Part shown: one piece after another, positions 32,451 to 42,199 of the stretch | How the letters are laid out: the number at the start of each line of letters is the position of its first letter | Numbering within the stretch: position 1 is the first letter of the stretch | DNA from: Tricholoma matsutake | Taxonomy: Eukaryota > Basidiomycota > Agaricomycetes > Agaricales > Tricholomataceae | Length of the DNA stretch: 64,000 nucleotides | NCBI GenBank assembly: GCA_026075535.2 | Contig: AP026542.1 | Span: 11,904,001-11,968,000, forward strand | Reading direction: 5' to 3' | Program-made: the position numbers and the translations under genes | Notes under the pieces: generated by a model | Told to the model about the DNA's origin: nothing | What the model saw: the letters and a program-made list of their open reading frames with translations, nothing else | Databases searched by the model: none

Positions 32451-34130
32451 GAATCAAGGTATTCAGTCAAGCCAGAATGTGTGCACAGTGCATGGCACAA
32501 AACACATTGAGAACAAAGGAATTCAGCGCAACCATGTGGTGGAATAAAGGATCCTCATGCCAGAAAAAATTGGAAAGTCTGGGGCGATCTGATGGGCTGC
32601 GATCAGTATGGTGGCATATCAGCAGGCGAAAACATCATGGGCATCGATCATCGGTTGGATACTTTCAAATTATATTACATAACTGCTAAGTGTTTAAAAT
32701 TTTAAATCCAACTGCCCTAGGTTTTGCCCCTGGTGTATGCCCTTACCCATTCCCATGACCCTTGTGAGGGGTAAGGGGTTTTGGGGGGGAAGGTTAAGGG
32801 TAGCCTCAAAATACCCTGCCATTCTCTAGATGCTATCTCAGCCTTCCCTCCTTCATCCCTGTCATCATGGGCAGGTGCTGTGTCATCCCTCATCCCTCTC
32901 CTCTCCTCAGCCTGTGTCACTGTGCCCCTATCCCCCTGTTGCCAGGTATGCACCAGTCTTCCTCCCTATGAGCAGTTGCTCATACCCCTGTCATTGTAGA
33001 CAGGCTGCACCCATGATTGGATGCTGGCACTGTGGTTGTGGCATTGAGAGCATTGCATCATTCTGGGCCATTAATGGTGTCATCAATGTCTGCTGCTCCC
33101 ACCATGGGAAGTAAAACTATTAGTTTATTCAAAACAAGAGAGAAAGAAAAAAATACCCACACCCAAACAATGATACATGTCATTTGGGCCACAAACCATT
33201 CATAGGCATGGTGGTGGGTGCCAGGGGGTTGTTCTGGTGCTCCCTCCATTGTGCCCCAGTCTCTGTTGCCCCCTCATCATTGCCATTGGTCATTAACCCT
33301 GCAATCCACAAACATTGCTTGTAGGGCTGGGAGTGGGTGCTGGGCATCTGGGTTGGCAGTGCATGGGTTGTTACCTTGCTGGTGGCATCAGTGTTGGCAT
33401 TGTTGGCATTGGCATTGGTGTTCATCACTGGTGTTGGCAGCAAGCACCCCATAAGCATTTGCTTGTAGGGTGGGGGAGTGGTGCTAGGTTGTCCCATCAT
33501 TATAGGCCAGTGGTGGTGTACCTCTTGTTGGGGTTTCAGGGAGGGATAGACAGTGTTAGTCATGACATGTGTGTAGCTGCATAACTGGCATCCCCAGGTC
33601 CATGGCACCCCCCTCCTATATCCTACCCATCCCTACTAGCCTCACATCCTGTTTTGACAGGGAGGAGGGGATAGAGTAGTGGTGGGCATGGGTCATAGTT
33701 AGGGTATAGCATGGGTGTGGGTCAACCTGTGGCGAGTAGGCAGTAGGTTTGACAGGTATGGGTATGGTTGCCAAAATGCCATATCTGTGGCACACCATAC
33801 CTGTTTCAACAGTGTCATGGGTATTTACAGGTTGTTTGAGCAACTGGATCCAGACATTGCCAGACATTGATTCATGTTGGTCCACATTGATCACAGCTTT
33901 CCTCTCACCTTCATGGGTTTGGCTTTTCATTGCCCATCATGAGTTTGACTATACATCATTCACCCCCCAGTCAGGACCATCATACATGGCCTCCAACACC
34001 CAGTCTCATACCTCTTATGCAACCACATGCTCCAAATGATGACCTTGGACACAACACAGGCCCAAATGACCACAACTGTCATTTGGGCAGTTGGTATTTT
34101 TTTTTGGTCTGTTTCTGTTTCTATTAATTA
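32451..34130. other. No gene recognised; simple repeats
   Basis: The stretch is rich in tggtgttggcattg and gggtatgggtatg type repeats (33360-33440, 33745-33770). Open frames of up to 142 codons exist on the minus strand (33180-33608) but consist of low-complexity Asn, Thr and Pro sequence without homology. Motifs related to the gcaactgctcg word appear at 32968 and 33451. I regard it as decayed repeat DNA. Confidence 0.45.
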
Positions 34131-35464
34131 TTATGCAGTCAAGACACTGCTGTAGCTTCCAAACTATTCTGCTTCACTTCTGCACTCTGCTATTTAAGCA
34201 TGGCTAGTTCTATTTGTATTCTTCAGTTTGTATATGGCAGTCCTTTGCAGCATTTGTCTGTTCCTCCATCTTGTTCATGAAATTCTGTGCAGCTGTACTG
34301 TCGATGGTGGAGTCAGATGGCTGGGTTGTGGAAATGAGGGGGGGGAGCAGGCATGGGGATCTACCCATCTTCAGCATGAATAGTAACACACCATAGATGC
34401 ATTGGTGGTGTTCATGATGTCAAAATGGACCTTTGGCAGTGCCTTTACCCAACCCTTTTGATTATGTTTGATGTGGAAGCATAGGCATTTGCTCATCTGT
34501 TCAGATGACCCATCAGTCTGGGGGTGGTATGACATCAAGATTTTGTGGTGTATACCCATGAGTTTCATTAGAGCACACCAGAATTTGGAGATGAACAATT
34601 TGTCTCAGTCACTGATGATATCCAATGGGCAACCATTTTCACAGTACCACTTGTTGAAGAAAATGTATGCAAACTCTTTGATGGCCATGTCAGATTTACA
34701 TGCAGGCAGCTAATTTTTTTCCCAGCCTGTCTGTCATCCTCAGTATAGTGTTGAAGCCATCATCCCTAGGCAGTGGACCGACGAAGTCAATAGCCACTGA
34801 CTTGAACCTGTTATCAGGAATTGGTAGTGGGTCCAGGGGTCCAGCTCATCTAGACATATTTGCTTTGTTCCATTGGCAGTCAGGGCATTCAGGTACATAT
34901 CCACATGCCAAGTCCCTTTGCATGTTTGGCCAGTAGAAGTCATCATATAGATTTGCATAAGATTTCTCCATTCTAAAGTGCCCAAGATTGTCATGGGCCA
35001 ATTGGAAAAGGTGCTTGCACAGCTACTTGTATTTGGGAATAATCAAGTGATTCCCAATGAAAAGTAAACCATGTTTCAGAGTGATCTGCAGCTTTGCATC
35101 TATGACTTCTCAATTCAGACTGACATAGACAATCCTAGAATCCATCTAGTTCTCCTCCCAAGTCTGAACCTCTGAGAGTCTGATCTCTCTCCAACTCCAA
35201 CTCTAGTCTCACCCTCAAGTTCTGGTTCCATCCAAACTTACTCTTAAGTCCACCTGCACTCACTCACCTGCATTACCTGCACTTAAAATCCTGTCTTGAA
35301 ATTAGGACACAGATGAGGTGAAGGGTGCAACTTCTTACAAGTTGAAGCCAAGTCCTTTCTGTTCCCCTTTTGCCAGATCTGTGACAACCTGACATCTTCC
35401 TACTGACAAACCTGCAGGATCCAATCAGATTCTGACATGGCTTTTCTTGGGTTCAGTTCTTAAC
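34131..35464 (+). repeat. Gypsy-type LTR interrupted by foreign DNA
   Basis: The left part (34131 to about 34260) holds gcagtcaagacactgctg and a TATA-like gctatttaagcatggctag, matching the 5' half of the LTR at 22511-23098. The right part (about 35110-35464) matches its 3' half and ends gttcagttcttaaca. Between them lies about 850 bp that includes an integrase fragment in opposite orientation. A gag fragment follows downstream, as expected after a 5' LTR. Confidence 0.55.
34371..35060 (-). pseudogene. Gypsy integrase fragment inverted within the LTR
   Basis: On the minus strand the piece reads LGHFRMEKSYANLYDDFYWP (zinc-site region), DLACGYVPECPDCQWNKANM, DNRFKSVAIDFVGPLPRDDG (first catalytic Asp), CENGCPLDIISD (second Asp) and ILMSYHPQTDGSSEQMS (the Glu position as E in SSEQ). 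The frame changes several times. It belongs to Ty3/gypsy but is not obviously the same family as elements 1 and 2 (its first Asp box is AIDFVGPL). It ends abruptly at both sides. Confidence 0.8.
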
Positions 35465-36265
35465 AGTATATATGGACTTGAACTTGTCTTGTCTCACTCA
35501 TTTATTCCATGACACCTACAAACACCCAAATTTTCCAGTGTACAACCAAGAATGCTCAATGCGCTGGCACAATACCAGGCATTTCTGCCATTCAATGATC
35601 CACTCTCCCAGACCCTTGACCCACTATGACTTTCAGAGTGTCTACTAGACCTTCAAACATTTTCTGACCAATCAGCTCAGGAGCACCTTCAATTAGTGCA
35701 AACCTCATGTCTACCTGCATCCTGCACTCTTCTGCAAACCCAGAAGATTTTTGACCAACAACTCCCCTTGAGTATGTAAGGGGACATTGATCAGCCTGAA
35801 AACTTTGGTGGGGAAGAGTCCCAGTGGACCCAATGACCCTAGTGGTCCTGACAGCCCTGGAGGTAACCCTAATCCTGATGATCCTGATGATCAACCTCCT
35901 GCTGCAGGAAACCCTGACCCAGGGGATAGGTTCATAGATGTTCTCTACAACTTCTTGGATAGTCTCTGCACACTTCATCAAAATTTTGCACCCAAGCCTG
36001 AGAAAATGATCCTGACACTTCCAATGGCACCAGCCTGAAGAAACTCCATGACTTCCTAGTCTCATGTAACCTCCATTTCCATGACCACCTGCATGTATTT
36101 TCAGATCTTATTTATCCTTTCTTATATCAAGGGATTATCTCTCAGTTTGTTTGAGCCTGGTCTCAATGACCCAACAGATTCTACACATTGGGTGTGAGAT
36201 TATGAGGTCTTCCTCAGTTAGCTAGAAAGCAACTTCAGCCTGCATGACCTGGTCAGAGTAGGGTT
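35465..36265 (+). pseudogene. Gypsy gag fragment
   Basis: Downstream of the LTR, frames read VGKSPSGPNDPSGPDSPGGN, PNPDDPDDQPPAAGNPDPGD, FIDVLYNFLDSLCTLHQNFA, then after a frame change KLHDFLVSCNLHFHDHLHVF and WFEPGLNDPT-like sequence. This is the usual gypsy Gag N-terminal fold after a Pro/Gly/Asp-rich linker, located where gag is expected after a 5' LTR. It breaks off at about 36265, where the TIR-bounded element begins. Confidence 0.6.
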
Positions 36266-36639
36266 GCTGAAGTTCAGTTCAGTCCAGTTCTTGGCACTTT
36301 TTCTGTAATTTACACTGCCCCACCTATTCTGGTCGGACTCCAGTTATTCCAGTTATTCTGGTTGGATTCCGGTCAGGCTAACTGGAATAACTGGAGTCCA
36401 ACTGGAGTCCAGTGGATTCCAGTGGATTCCAGTGGACTCCGGTGGAATCCAGTATAATAGACTAACTTGGTTTTAGAAATGTATCCATATAAATAACATT
36501 GAACATAGACAGAATTGTTACATGTCATCATCACTATCACTATCACTAATTATAACCTAGAAAACTAAAGAAACTGGTTAGTTAGTTTATAAAAACAAAA
36601 AGCAAACGAAAAAAAACTTACCCACTGGGTGCAGGGCAC

Positions 36640-37060
36640 AATACCCCTGATGGGGTATTATGTAAGTATCTTGGAAGTATTCATAATACTATCAAGATAC
36701 TAGCCCAGAAGTATGTTGCAAGTATGCTGATTGTTGAGTACCATACCTCCACATTAGTAACTTGTACATATTGTAACTGTATTCTGAATGTCTTGGCTGA
36801 AAAATAATACAATATTTCCTCCCTACTATCACAATAATATTAAGATACTTCTAATGGAGTATTGAAGTTAAAGATTGAAATATTTTTCAAGTACTGAACT
36901 TGGTGGTATTGAGGTAATTTCTTCAGTACTACCAAGATACTATCTACAATACTATCAAGATGATATTGCAATACTTTGCTTGGGATATGTTAGCAATATG
37001 ATGGAAAAGATCTAGAAAACCTCTGTGTCAGTATGCTTGAAATATCATGGAAGTACACAA
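36640..37060. repeat. Diverged repeats of an aatactatcaagatact motif
   Basis: The words atactatcaagatact, actaccaagatactat and gaagtattgaag recur about every 30-90 bases. They are an old, degenerated tandem repeat; there is no coding potential. Confidence 0.55.
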
Positions 37061-37254
37061 ACAAAAGGGTAGTCATGCACCCCATACCTTCACCATACTA
37101 AAGCCAGGGAATATTGGAAGTATTGAAGTGTTGTTTATTCAATACTGTCAAACTACTCTATGGGAAGTATATAAGAAGAAATTTGATAAATTGGGAAAGT
37201 ATTATTAGCAGATGTCTGCACATGAAGGTCTGCTGTTGCAAGTATCTACTTCCA

Positions 37255-37725
37255 TGTCTGAGTACCTACATGTCCACTGGCAGGTATCTATCTACTCAGG
37301 TACTCACTTGCACATCCAAGTTGTATGTCCAAGTACTTACTCAAGTACTTACTGGCACCTATTTGAGTACTGACTAGTACTTGCCAGTGCATATCCAAGT
37401 ACTTACTCAAGTATCTACTGGAACCTATTCAAGTTTGAGTACTTACTTGTATACCAAAGTACCTACTTGAATGTCCAGGTATCTACTCAGGTACTTATCT
37501 TCATCCAAGTTGTATGTCCAAGTACTTACTCAAGTACCTACTTGCACCTATTTGAGTACTTACTTGCATATCCAAATACCTACTTTATATCTACCTGCAT
37601 GTTCAGGTATCTACTCACTTGCACATCCAAGTACTTACTCAAGTACCTGCTGGTACCTATTTGAGTACTTATTTGTATATCCAAGTACCTACCAGTGGTT
37701 ATTTGAGTATTTACTTGTATGTCCA
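37255..37725. repeat. Minisatellite built on caagtacttactcaagtac
   Basis: About 470 bp consist of alternating units such as ccaagtacttactcaagtac, ttgcacctatttgagtactt and tatccaagtacctac. Because the units contain caagtactt and its near reverse complement gagtacttg, the array is itself partly palindromic. Open frames over it are accidental. Confidence 0.85.
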
Positions 37726-37729
37726 AGCA

Positions 37730-37873
37730 GCCTCCCCCACATTTTGTGTGGGGAGGGTCTTTATTACTTTTAATTTATCTCTGCCCCCCCCCCCTCTCGC
37801 ATCTTGTGAGAGGGGTTTTTTTTTGTTTATTATTATATTATACCCACTCCCTCGTGTAGGACACGAGGGATGT
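37730..37873. repeat. Three successive GC-rich hairpins followed by T-rich runs
   Basis: Hairpin 1 at about 37731-37757 pairs cctcccccaca with tgtggggagg. Hairpin 2 at about 37790-37815 pairs cccctctc with gagagggg. Hairpin 3 at about 37850-37872 pairs ccctcgtgt with acacgaggg. Each is followed by a T-rich stretch. Arms differ but the fold is kept. Confidence 0.75.
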
Positions 37874-37974
37874 GGTTAATTAAAAAATTTTGATCTTAAT
37901 TGTTTGAAAAATGCCTCCTCGAAGAATATGAAAAGTTGAGTCATAAATAAACCTTATATTGATCTCTAATAAGT

Positions 37975-38060
37975 CTCCTGTGGCTCAAGTGGTTGAGCAC
38001 ACTTGTTTGGTTTGTCATGTGATTCCTTATGGTGAGGTCTTGAGTTCAATTCCTGCAGTA
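37975..38060 (+). other. tRNA-like sequence (possible SINE head)
   Basis: tggctcaagtgg (37981-37992) fits a Pol III A box and lies in a D-arm-like stem (gctc-aagtggtt-gagc). gttcaattcc (38044-38053) fits the B box core GTTCRANNC. Spacing is about 52 bases, normal for a tRNA gene. The acceptor and T stems do not pair well, so it is not a functional tRNA. A related segment lies at 42234-42306. Confidence 0.5.
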
Positions 38061-38294
38061 CACAAATTTGTTTTGTGGGTACTTTATGAAATTCACCAAA
38101 TCTGAAGTCCTTTGAGCTCATATCTAATTGACTTATCATTTGGTTGAAATGCATTCCACTCGGACTCCAGTTGGACTCCAGTGGGGGATTGAACTTGACA
38201 TGACTTAATGTAGTTCAATTGGACTTCACTCGGACTCCACTCAGACTCCAGTCAGTCCGGTCAGAGTCCACTAGGACAGGTGGGGGACTGTAAA

Positions 38295-39344
38295 GTACTG
38301 CAAGAATTGAGAAAGCTTCTTTTGTAATTTCACCAATTGCAAGATTATCCCGAACTGACAGCTCTGTATCAGCAGAAGCAGCAATGGTGCGGATGGACTC
38401 TTGAACAAAGGCCTGCCATATTTGACGATGTGACAACCGATGAAACCCATGTTGCTGTGTTTTCCATAAGAATTGTTCCAGAATTCCATGTATGATGAGG
38501 CTGAGGCATGAAAGCTGTACATGGAATTCACAACAGCATTTGAGAAAACCCGATCAACCCATACACTACCAACTTTGAGGAATTTGGCAGAATTCAGATA
38601 CAAGCTGGTGAACTGGTTCTCTTCATTGATTTCTGGAGTGCGCTCATGATTGGTACTATATGATGTCATGCAATTGGGGCATCTTCCAGTAAGAACTGGA
38701 ACATCCTTGTGAAGGGTATTATTCTTCACAAGTGTTACCAGGGGAATGTCTCTTTGTTTGGTTGTCTGAACCAGAGACCAAAATCCACATCTGCTTGTGA
38801 CACATTGATATGATTGAGGACAAATGATATGCACAGCTTCAATTGCTGTATATGATATTGGCTTGAGAGCAGTCTTTAGATGGCCCTTTTTGTTGTATTT
38901 GATGAGGTGCAAGTGCTGTGCCAATTCATCAAGTTTGGTTGCAATGTTGCTGACAATGTGGTTTTCAGAAATGCCTTCATACCAGTCAGATTCATGCAAC
39001 AGGGATGCACTGTCGTTCACTTTTGCATGTACTGCCCGTGACAAGCTTTTGATCCAACTGTTGATAGTAGATATGTTTTCTCCTTTTGCAAGTGAATACT
39101 GTTGTCTTGCATGTAAACTGAGAAGATCGGGATTTTCAGTCATTGTAAACAACAGTAATAAAACCATTGAGAGTGAGATGTCAGCTGGGAAGTTTTTCTG
39201 GATGAATTGACTGAATGAGAGGAAAGTCAATTCTGGAAATGGGCTGAATTCTGACAATGCAGCAGCTGTGGGCAAAAAACTAAGACCCAGCAAAATCCAC
39301 AATGGCAAAGGTAGACAGCAAAGACTTGAAAACAGCCAGAGCAT
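38295..39344 (-). CDS. CxC5-type cysteine-cluster protein (KDZ-associated), 3' end cut
   Basis: The start at 39344 opens a 357-codon frame. The N-terminal part is helical with LTFLSFSQFIQKNFPADISL. The diagnostic part is ICPQSYQCVTSRCGFWSLVQ, RDIPLVTLVKNNTLHKDVPV, TGRCPNCMTSYSTNHERT and FLKVGSVWVDRVFSNAVVNS, a pattern of paired cysteines that I know as the CxC5 cluster found with KDZ transposases. A frame change near 38430 is followed by QIWQAFVQESIRTIAASADT and EITKEAFSILAV, which also belongs to this family. The sequence then meets the TIR of the element at 36309-38294, so the C-terminal part (where a further cysteine cluster is usual) is missing. Confidence 0.72.
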
Positions 39345-39386
39345 TGCATTTGGGCAATTGGGGTCACTAAAAGAGGGGACTTAGAA

Positions 39387-40613
39387 CTATAACATGATTG
39401 GATTGGTCCATTGTACAGCCTTAGACTTCTGCTTTTTTCTGCCAGTTACTTCTTTTGCTTTGCCGTTTCCATTCTCTTTCTCTTTCTCCTTTTCCTTTTC
39501 CTTTTCCTTTTCCTTTTCCTTTTCCTTTTCCTTTTCCTTTTCCTTCTGAGTTTCCCCCATGTCAGATCCTGCCTCTGTCTCTCCCCCTGTCAAACCCTCT
39601 CCCCCATTTGCCAGCCATTCCAGAAGATCAGAAAATGCATATGCAGGTTTCAATATTCCCCACAACTCAATATCTGAGAGCTTGTCATCACTGTCCTCAA
39701 GCCAAGACACCATCATAGGATAACTGGAAAGCTTTGGAAAAGCCATGCTATACATCAAGTGCCACTGTGATTTTCCCTTGAAAATGCTGATGATATCTGC
39801 ATGTGTCAGCTTCTGATCAAAAACTTCTTTCAACTTTCCAGTCTCCCATAACATATTGCAGGTCTTGACAGCCACCAACCATGCCTTGTACTTCTGCCAT
39901 GCATAACCCAAATTTACATCCTTGTGATTGGTTAACTCAACCGGAATACTAAGAGAAGCAACCATCTTGTCTTTGAATGGAGAGCCAGTGACAGAAAGAG
40001 GTGTAGACATGTGAGTCTCAGGTGGGGCAGTACTAGTAGAACCAACCGGAGTCAAGACAGATAATGCAGGAAGGAATGTGGGTTGTTGTTCCTTATGTGA
40101 AATAAATATCAAGTAATCTTGGTGGAGACTGTAAAAGTGTCTCACATAATGGACTGGAAGAATATAGTCTTTCTTTCTCTTAATCCATTCAATGTCTTCA
40201 TCAAATGATACTGCAGCCTCATATCGGCCTTTGTCAGTCCACTCTCCTTGTTCATAAACAGATATTTGAGGGTTGGTTTCTATCATGGGATTATTATAAA
40301 TGATAATAGGTATGCATGAAGGCTCCATACTTTCAATTGGAGACCACTTTGCAGCAATAGATTTGAGGATGGGTGCCATAGAAAACTGAACATCGACTTT
40401 GAGAATCTGGAATGGCTGGACTTCGATAGAATCAACTAGCGAGTTATAAATATGTACTCTGCCCATCCTCAAAACTGGAGTCTCAAAATTGTCATCATCA
40501 CCTGCATCAGCAAAATTGAAGACATTCCCAGTGGCATGTCCACACATATGTCCACCAGTAGTGCGGGATGATCCATGGAGAGCAGGTGGTGGACTGGATG
40601 ATGGACTAGTCAT
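39387..40613 (-). CDS. Intact 408-residue protein, TE-associated, function unknown
   Basis: A single uninterrupted frame of 408 codons starts at ATG 40613. Pieces: GGHMCGHATGNVFNFADAGD, ETPVLRMGRVHIYNSLVDSI, AAVSFDEDIEWIKRKKDYIL, LGYAWQKYKAWLVAVKTCNM, KLTHADIISIFKGKSQWHLM and LSDIELWGILKPAYAFSDLL, then an (EK)n run encoded by a ttttcc array and a basic end. It lies 42 bp upstream of the CxC5-type frame on the same strand. The type is common in Agaricomycetes near transposons. No enzyme motif is visible. It is the longest undamaged reading frame outside retroelements in this window. Confidence 0.75.
   Translation of the reverse strand: MTSPSSSPPPALHGSSRTTGGHMCGHATGNVFNFADAGDDDNFETPVLRMGRVHIYNSLVDSIEVQPFQILKVDVQFSMAPILKSIAAKWSPIESMEPSCIPIIIYNNPMIETNPQISVYEQGEWTDKGRYEAAVSFDEDIEWIKRKKDYILPVHYVRHFYSLHQDYLIFISHKEQQPTFLPALSVLTPVGSTSTAPPETHMSTPLSVTGSPFKDKMVASLSIPVELTNHKDVNLGYAWQKYKAWLVAVKTCNMLWETGKLKEVFDQKLTHADIISIFKGKSQWHLMYSMAFPKLSSYPMMVSWLEDSDDKLSDIELWGILKPAYAFSDLLEWLANGGEGLTGGETEAGSDMGETQKEKEKEKEKEKEKEKEKEKEKEKENGNGKAKEVTGRKKQKSKAVQWTNPIML
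39478..39548. repeat. (TTTTCC)n hexamer array
   Basis: About eleven units of ttttcc encode alternating Glu and Lys near the C-terminus of the 408-residue protein. Confidence 0.95.
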
Positions 40614-40865
40614 ATGAACATCTATGGATGTTTTACAATGCTAAAAAGCAAAAACAAAAGTAAAGACCTCCTACCTGGATCTTGAAACCCTTTGGCTCAG
40701 ATCATGGATGTTGCACCAGGAACAACTACAATGATATATTAAAAAGACCAAGTAATATTATTTTTTCATTACCTGTGTCACCTGTCAAGGAGCCACCCAG
40801 TAAATGATCTAATAATAATTCTAGATTTTAAATTACAACTACAACAAATCAAAATACCTTTGGAC

Positions 40866-42133
40866 CTAAGGGCTACTACAGAGACAGGGGATGGTCAGGA
40901 TGTAACCAGTAAAAGAAAAAGAAAATGGGGGCTTGCTAGTGGTTTTAGTACCCCCGTCGTTGGCATTGGCACCAGCGTTGTCATCCGTGGCCTTTCTGCC
41001 ACTGGTGTTGGTGGTGTTGACCCCATCATTGGTGTTGTCATTGGTGGTGTTGTCGCAGGGTTTAGGGCCTCCATTGTGGTCATCACCCCAGCCCTCCCCA
41101 TGGCTGGCATTGTTGTTGGTGTTCATGTCATTGTCCTGGGCCTCCTCATCATTGTCATCCTGGGCCTCCTCATTATTGTCGTCCTGGTGCTCCCCGTTGC
41201 CGTTGTTGTCATTGTCATCCTGGTGCTCCCCATTGTCAGTGTCAGTGTTGGTGTTGTCGTTGGTGTCATTGGCAGGCTTGCTGTTGTTCCCACCATCAGC
41301 CTTGCCATTGTCCTTGTTGTCAGCCTCCCTGTCATTGTCATTGTCAGCTGCAGGCTCCCTGTGGCTCGAGCAGTCATCAGTGCTGTTGTTGTTGCTGAAT
41401 TCATTGCTGGTCTCCTCTTTGCTCTCCTCGCTGTCACTGGATGGGGCCTGCAGGGCTCGGGATCGACCAGCACTGCCCTGACCAGGAGGAGGGGGCAGGA
41501 AACTCACCTTGACTGCTTGAGCACATTTGGGGGGGGGCAACAGAGACTCCACTTGCTTCAAGAGCGAGTTCAGCTCTGTGGAAGAAAAAAAGAATGAGAA
41601 AAGATATTAATAAAAATGAAACATACCTTAAAGGGGCAGCCGAAGCCGCACCCTGTCCTTTTGAGCCTCTTTTTGAGGTCCTGTAAAAGGAATAGCATGT
41701 TAGTATACCATAATGATGATAAAAAAGAAACATACCTTAAAGGGGTGGCCAAAGCCACACCCTGTCCTTTCAAGCCTTTTTTCAAGGTCCTGTAAAAGAA
41801 ACAGAATGTTAGTACCATATTGGCTGGATAGAAGAGCTGGGTTACTTACCTTTTGCTACCTTTCCCCTTCCCAGACTGTTCCTCTTTTTCCTTCTTCTTG
41901 TCTTGCTTCACTTTCTTTGAGCTGTCCTTTTTGAGTGCTGACATGGCACGTTTGCAGGTTCGCAATCCTGATTTGGGTGGGGATTTTGATGGCGATGGGC
42001 TGGATCCCTTGTTGTGTGTGTTGGCATGGGTGGTTGGCATGGTCTTTGATGGGGGTGGTTGGCGGATGGGGTCGCGATGTGTCGGTGGTTGGGTTAATGT
42101 GGTGGTTGTGTGTGAGAGCATTTGTGATGACAC
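40866..42133 (-). CDS. Asp/Asn-rich spliced gene with a duplicated 54-bp exon
   Basis: Exon 1 (41850-42133) starts MSSQMLSHTTTTLTQPPTHR and ends in a Lys-rich patch (KKVKQDKKKEKEEQSGKGKG). Exons 2 (41736-41789) and 3 (41627-41680) are both 54 bp, flanked by ag and gtatgtt, in the same phase, and encode TLKKGLKGQGVALATPLR and TSKRGSKGQGAASAAPLR. Exon 4 starts at 41575 (AELALEASGVSVAPPQMC). It either ends at a stop at 41434 or splices on into a long Asp/Asn-rich tract (40866-41480, e.g. NTNTDTDNGEHQDDNDNNGN). Without a transcript I cannot choose. The plus-strand frame over this tract is Val/Leu-rich and looks membrane-like, but is only the complement of the repeat. Function unknown. Confidence 0.5.
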
Positions 42134-42199
42134 ATCACACAGCTGTGATGCACTATTACTGATGATGATTTGTTACCACGCACCTTAATTGGGTAATAA

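Larger units (their letters stand above)
36309..38294. mobile_element. TIR-bounded non-coding element with tRNA-like segment
   Basis: The left end reads tttacactgccccacctatt and the right end gives, as reverse complement, tttacagtcccccacctgtc. Both are followed by arrays of ggactccagt/ggattccagt subterminal repeats (36335-36450 and 38158-38275). No transposase frame is present. Inside are an AT-rich repeat zone, a minisatellite, three hairpins and a tRNA-like segment. The left flank is a gypsy gag and the right flank is the CxC5-type gene, and no target duplication is evident, so the ends may come from two recombined copies. A related right end occurs at 42558. Confidence 0.6.

Noticed and set aside
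33180..33608. 142-codon minus-strand frame with Asn/Ala/Thr repeats
   Set aside because: Low-complexity repeat DNA without any familiar motif or splice context.
37255..37725. CRISPR-like array
   Set aside because: Units are irregular, there are no unique spacers, and the host is a fungus.
37114..37879. Tyr/Leu/Ser-rich frames of up to 100 codons
   Set aside because: They lie on the minisatellite and hairpins; the reading frames are a result of repeat periodicity.
37975..38060. Functional tRNA gene
   Set aside because: A and B boxes and a D arm are present, but acceptor and T stems do not pair and no credible anticodon arm can be set.
39411..39718. Phe/Leu-rich plus-strand frames
   Set aside because: Complement of the (TTTTCC)n array in the 408-residue gene.
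40860..41597. A 245-codon plus-strand frame, Val/Leu/Ile-rich, resembling a membrane protein
   Set aside because: It is the exact complement of the Asp/Asn-rich minus-strand tract; GTT/GTC/ATT runs come from the AAC/GAC repeat. No conserved transporter motif is present.
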